A stretch of DNA of 64,000 nt from Cellulophaga sp. F20128 (GTDB lineage: Bacteria; Bacteroidota; Bacteroidia; Flavobacteriales; Flavobacteriaceae): assembly GCF_023015805.1 (NCBI RefSeq), contig NZ_JALKBA010000003.1, positions 186,001-250,000 of the forward strand, in the 5' to 3' direction. The notes below the pieces were generated by a model, which was not told the DNA's origin, ran no database searches, and saw nothing but the letters and a program-made list of their open reading frames with translations. Shown here in pieces: positions 62,413 to 64,000 of the stretch. Numbering within the stretch: the stretch's first letter is position 1; each line of letters begins with the position of its first letter. Both the position numbers and the translations under genes were made by a program.

Positions 62413-64000
62413 ATGGAATTATTAAAAAACATAAAATATATATCAGCTATACTAGCTTTTATGGTTTTATTAAATGCTTGTGATAACTTTATAGAAGAAG
62501 ATATTTACTCAAGTGTTACAAGTGAAAATTTTATAACAGAAGATAATGCAGACCAATTGGTTGCAGGTATTTACCCCCACGTTCGCTCGGTTTATAAAAA
62601 CTATGGTTATAAGTTTGAAGGGACTGATATCTTTACATCTAGAGGTGATGTTAATTCTATTAGTGCTGGTAATGATTATGTAGGTTTTGAGGCACCAACT
62701 GGCAACGGGGTGTGGTCAGGTAATTATGATATTATTGCCAAAGCAAGTACAGCTCTTAATCGTTATGAAAATCAAATAAAATGGAGTGATGGAAGATTAG
62801 CTGAAAAAGCCTATGGTATTGCACAAGCAAAAGCATTAAGAGCCTTGGCCTTTTTTAATTTAGCACAACAATACGGTGGTGTAGTTTTAGAATTAGATGA
62901 GCCTCAAACTATTCGTGACGATTATAAAAGATCGTCAGAAGAAGAAACTTATGCCCTAATTATTTCAGAATTGGAAGCGGCTATTCCAGATTTAGAAAAT
63001 GACCCACAAACAGGAAGGTTTTCAAAAAGAGCAGCACAACATGTATTGGCAGAGGTTTATTTAACGAAAGCATATACTTCCTTTGGTACTCCCTCAGATT
63101 ATACAACTGCTGTAACTTTGGCTGAATTAGCGATAGGTAATTACGACCTTAGAAGTCAGACTTTTGCACAGGTATTTGATTATGACAATCAAGTAAATGA
63201 TGAAGTGCTTTTTGCAGCGCAATGGGGTACGGATGGTACATCAGCTGATAAAAACAACAATAAACATGCTATGTTTATGTATTCAGTAGCTAATTTACCA
63301 GGTATAAACAGAACAACAACCCCTTATGGTTTTGCTATTGGTAGCCCTATGCCTACACCATTCTTTTATTCACTTTTCGCAGACAATGACTCAAGAGAGG
63401 ATGTTACAATTCACCGTGCGCTCCTTGCAGATGCAGATGAACCTGGTGGGCCAGATAATATAGTCGCTGGAGATACAGTGGTATATTTTCCTAAAGTTGC
63501 TTTAGATGCGGTTGAATTAGCAGAACGTTTAGATCGTTATTGGGTATACCAACCCGATCAATATCTATGGGGAAGTCCTGCTGATATTCCAGGAGTAAAT
63601 TACTTATATTCTTTAAATACGGAACTTACGAATTTTCCAATTTTTAAAAAATTTGATGATGAAAATTTTAATGAATCCGCTGAAGGTGCTCGTGATACTT
63701 TTATATATAGAATCGCTGAAACTCATTTAATTGCGGCGGAGGCTCATTTAGGCGCAGGAAATACAGCAGGAGCATTAGCACATATTAATCGAGTTAGAGA
63801 ACGAGCAACTGGAGTAGCAAATGAATATACCAGCATAACCATTGATGATATTTTAAATGAACGCGCATTAGAGCTTGCAGGCGAAGATAATAGATGGGCC
63901 GTATTAAAGAGAACTGGTAAATTACAAGAACGGATAGAACTTTACAATCCACATATAATTAACCACGGAGCTTTTGATCCTACAAAGCATTTATTGCGAC
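62413..64000 (+). CDS. SusD/RagB-like lipoprotein, 3' truncated (PUL-C)
   Basis: The open frame starts at ATG 62413 and runs without a stop to the window end (529 codons), so the C-terminus is missing. The lipoprotein signal is MELLKNIKYISAILAFMVL with lipobox LNAC (Cys23). SusD features include AQAKALRALAFFNLAQQYGG, RAAQHVLAEVYLTKAY, the late helix IAETHLIAAEAHL, and ILNERALELAGEDNRW. It is the lid partner of the SusC just upstream. Enzyme genes of this PUL must lie beyond the window. Confidence 0.93.
   Translation, partial: MELLKNIKYISAILAFMVLLNACDNFIEEDIYSSVTSENFITEDNADQLVAGIYPHVRSVYKNYGYKFEGTDIFTSRGDVNSISAGNDYVGFEAPTGNGVWSGNYDIIAKASTALNRYENQIKWSDGRLAEKAYGIAQAKALRALAFFNLAQQYGGVVLELDEPQTIRDDYKRSSEEETYALIISELEAAIPDLENDPQTGRFSKRAAQHVLAEVYLTKAYTSFGTPSDYTTAVTLAELAIGNYDLRSQTFAQVFDYDNQVNDEVLFAAQWGTDGTSADKNNNKHAMFMYSVANLPGINRTTTPYGFAIGSPMPTPFFYSLFADNDSREDVTIHRALLADADEPGGPDNIVAGDTVVYFPKVALDAVELAERLDRYWVYQPDQYLWGSPADIPGVNYLYSLNTELTNFPIFKKFDDENFNESAEGARDTFIYRIAETHLIAAEAHLGAGNTAGALAHINRVRERATGVANEYTSITIDDILNERALELAGEDNRWAVLKRTGKLQERIELYNPHIINHGAFDPTKHLLR

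Noticed and set aside
1-64000. CRISPR arrays, tRNA or rRNA genes, insertion sequences, phage genes, PUL-type ECF sigma/anti-sigma or HTCS genes
   Set aside because: No array of spaced repeats, no tRNA or rRNA signature, no transposase or integrase frame, and no sigma or hybrid two-component frame was seen on either strand.

Overview
The window reads as the chromosome of a marine member of the Bacteroidota, most likely a Flavobacteriaceae bacterium. The evidence is low-GC, densely packed DNA, three SusC/SusD outer-membrane glycan-uptake pairs, many lipoprotein exo-enzymes, sulfatases, a Na+ symporter, and a flavobacterial-type promoter (TTG-N18-TATATTTG). I see no rRNA, tRNA, CRISPR array, insertion sequence or phage gene.

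Layout. (1) 1-11608, plus strand: the end of polysaccharide utilization locus A (PUL-A), with a truncated SusC, SusD, a GH2 glycosidase and two GH95 enzymes. (2) 11741-35842, minus strand, facing PUL-A across a strong bidirectional terminator: PUL-B. In transcription order it has an M60-like metallopeptidase with a discoidin domain, SusC, SusD, a sulfatase, two tandem GH95 enzymes, a zinc alcohol dehydrogenase, an aldo/keto reductase, a sodium/solute symporter, two tandem sulfatases, a COG3618 lactonase and a PhoD-like phosphatase. (3) 35971-43471: a fused L-serine dehydratase (minus), two AraC regulators, a DPP-IV-type peptidase and an Xaa-Pro aminopeptidase. (4) 43830-58891: glycerate kinase, a Tm-1/UPF0261 protein, a PEP-hydrolase-like TIM barrel, a cupin, a very large PVC-type/type-1-copper/ThuA lipoprotein and an AraC regulator on plus. 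Facing them on minus is an operon of a second ThuA/PVC-type/copper lipoprotein, a TIM-barrel isomerase and a Gfo/Idh/MocA oxidoreductase, with a divergent AraC gene. (5) 59323-64000: SusC and the start of SusD of a third PUL (PUL-C).

How it fits together. PUL-B looks built for a sulfated, L-galactose-containing glycan or glycoprotein. Its two GH95 enzymes carry Thr where GH95 alpha-L-fucosidases carry the His two residues before the first catalytic Asn, a change reported for a GH95 alpha-L-galactosidase. The same operon encodes an aldo/keto reductase, lactonase, zinc dehydrogenase and symporter, the enzyme set known to take L-galactose to D-tagaturonate in Bacteroides vulgatus. The two GH95 enzymes of PUL-A keep the His and should be ordinary alpha-L-fucosidases. 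The M60 peptidase, prolyl peptidases and serine dehydratase could deal with a Ser/Pro-rich protein core. Region 4 is less understood: it encodes the two halves of the tomato Tm-1 protein as separate neighbouring genes, and two giant lipoproteins made of the same three domains in permuted order. All substrate assignments are inferences from sequence.
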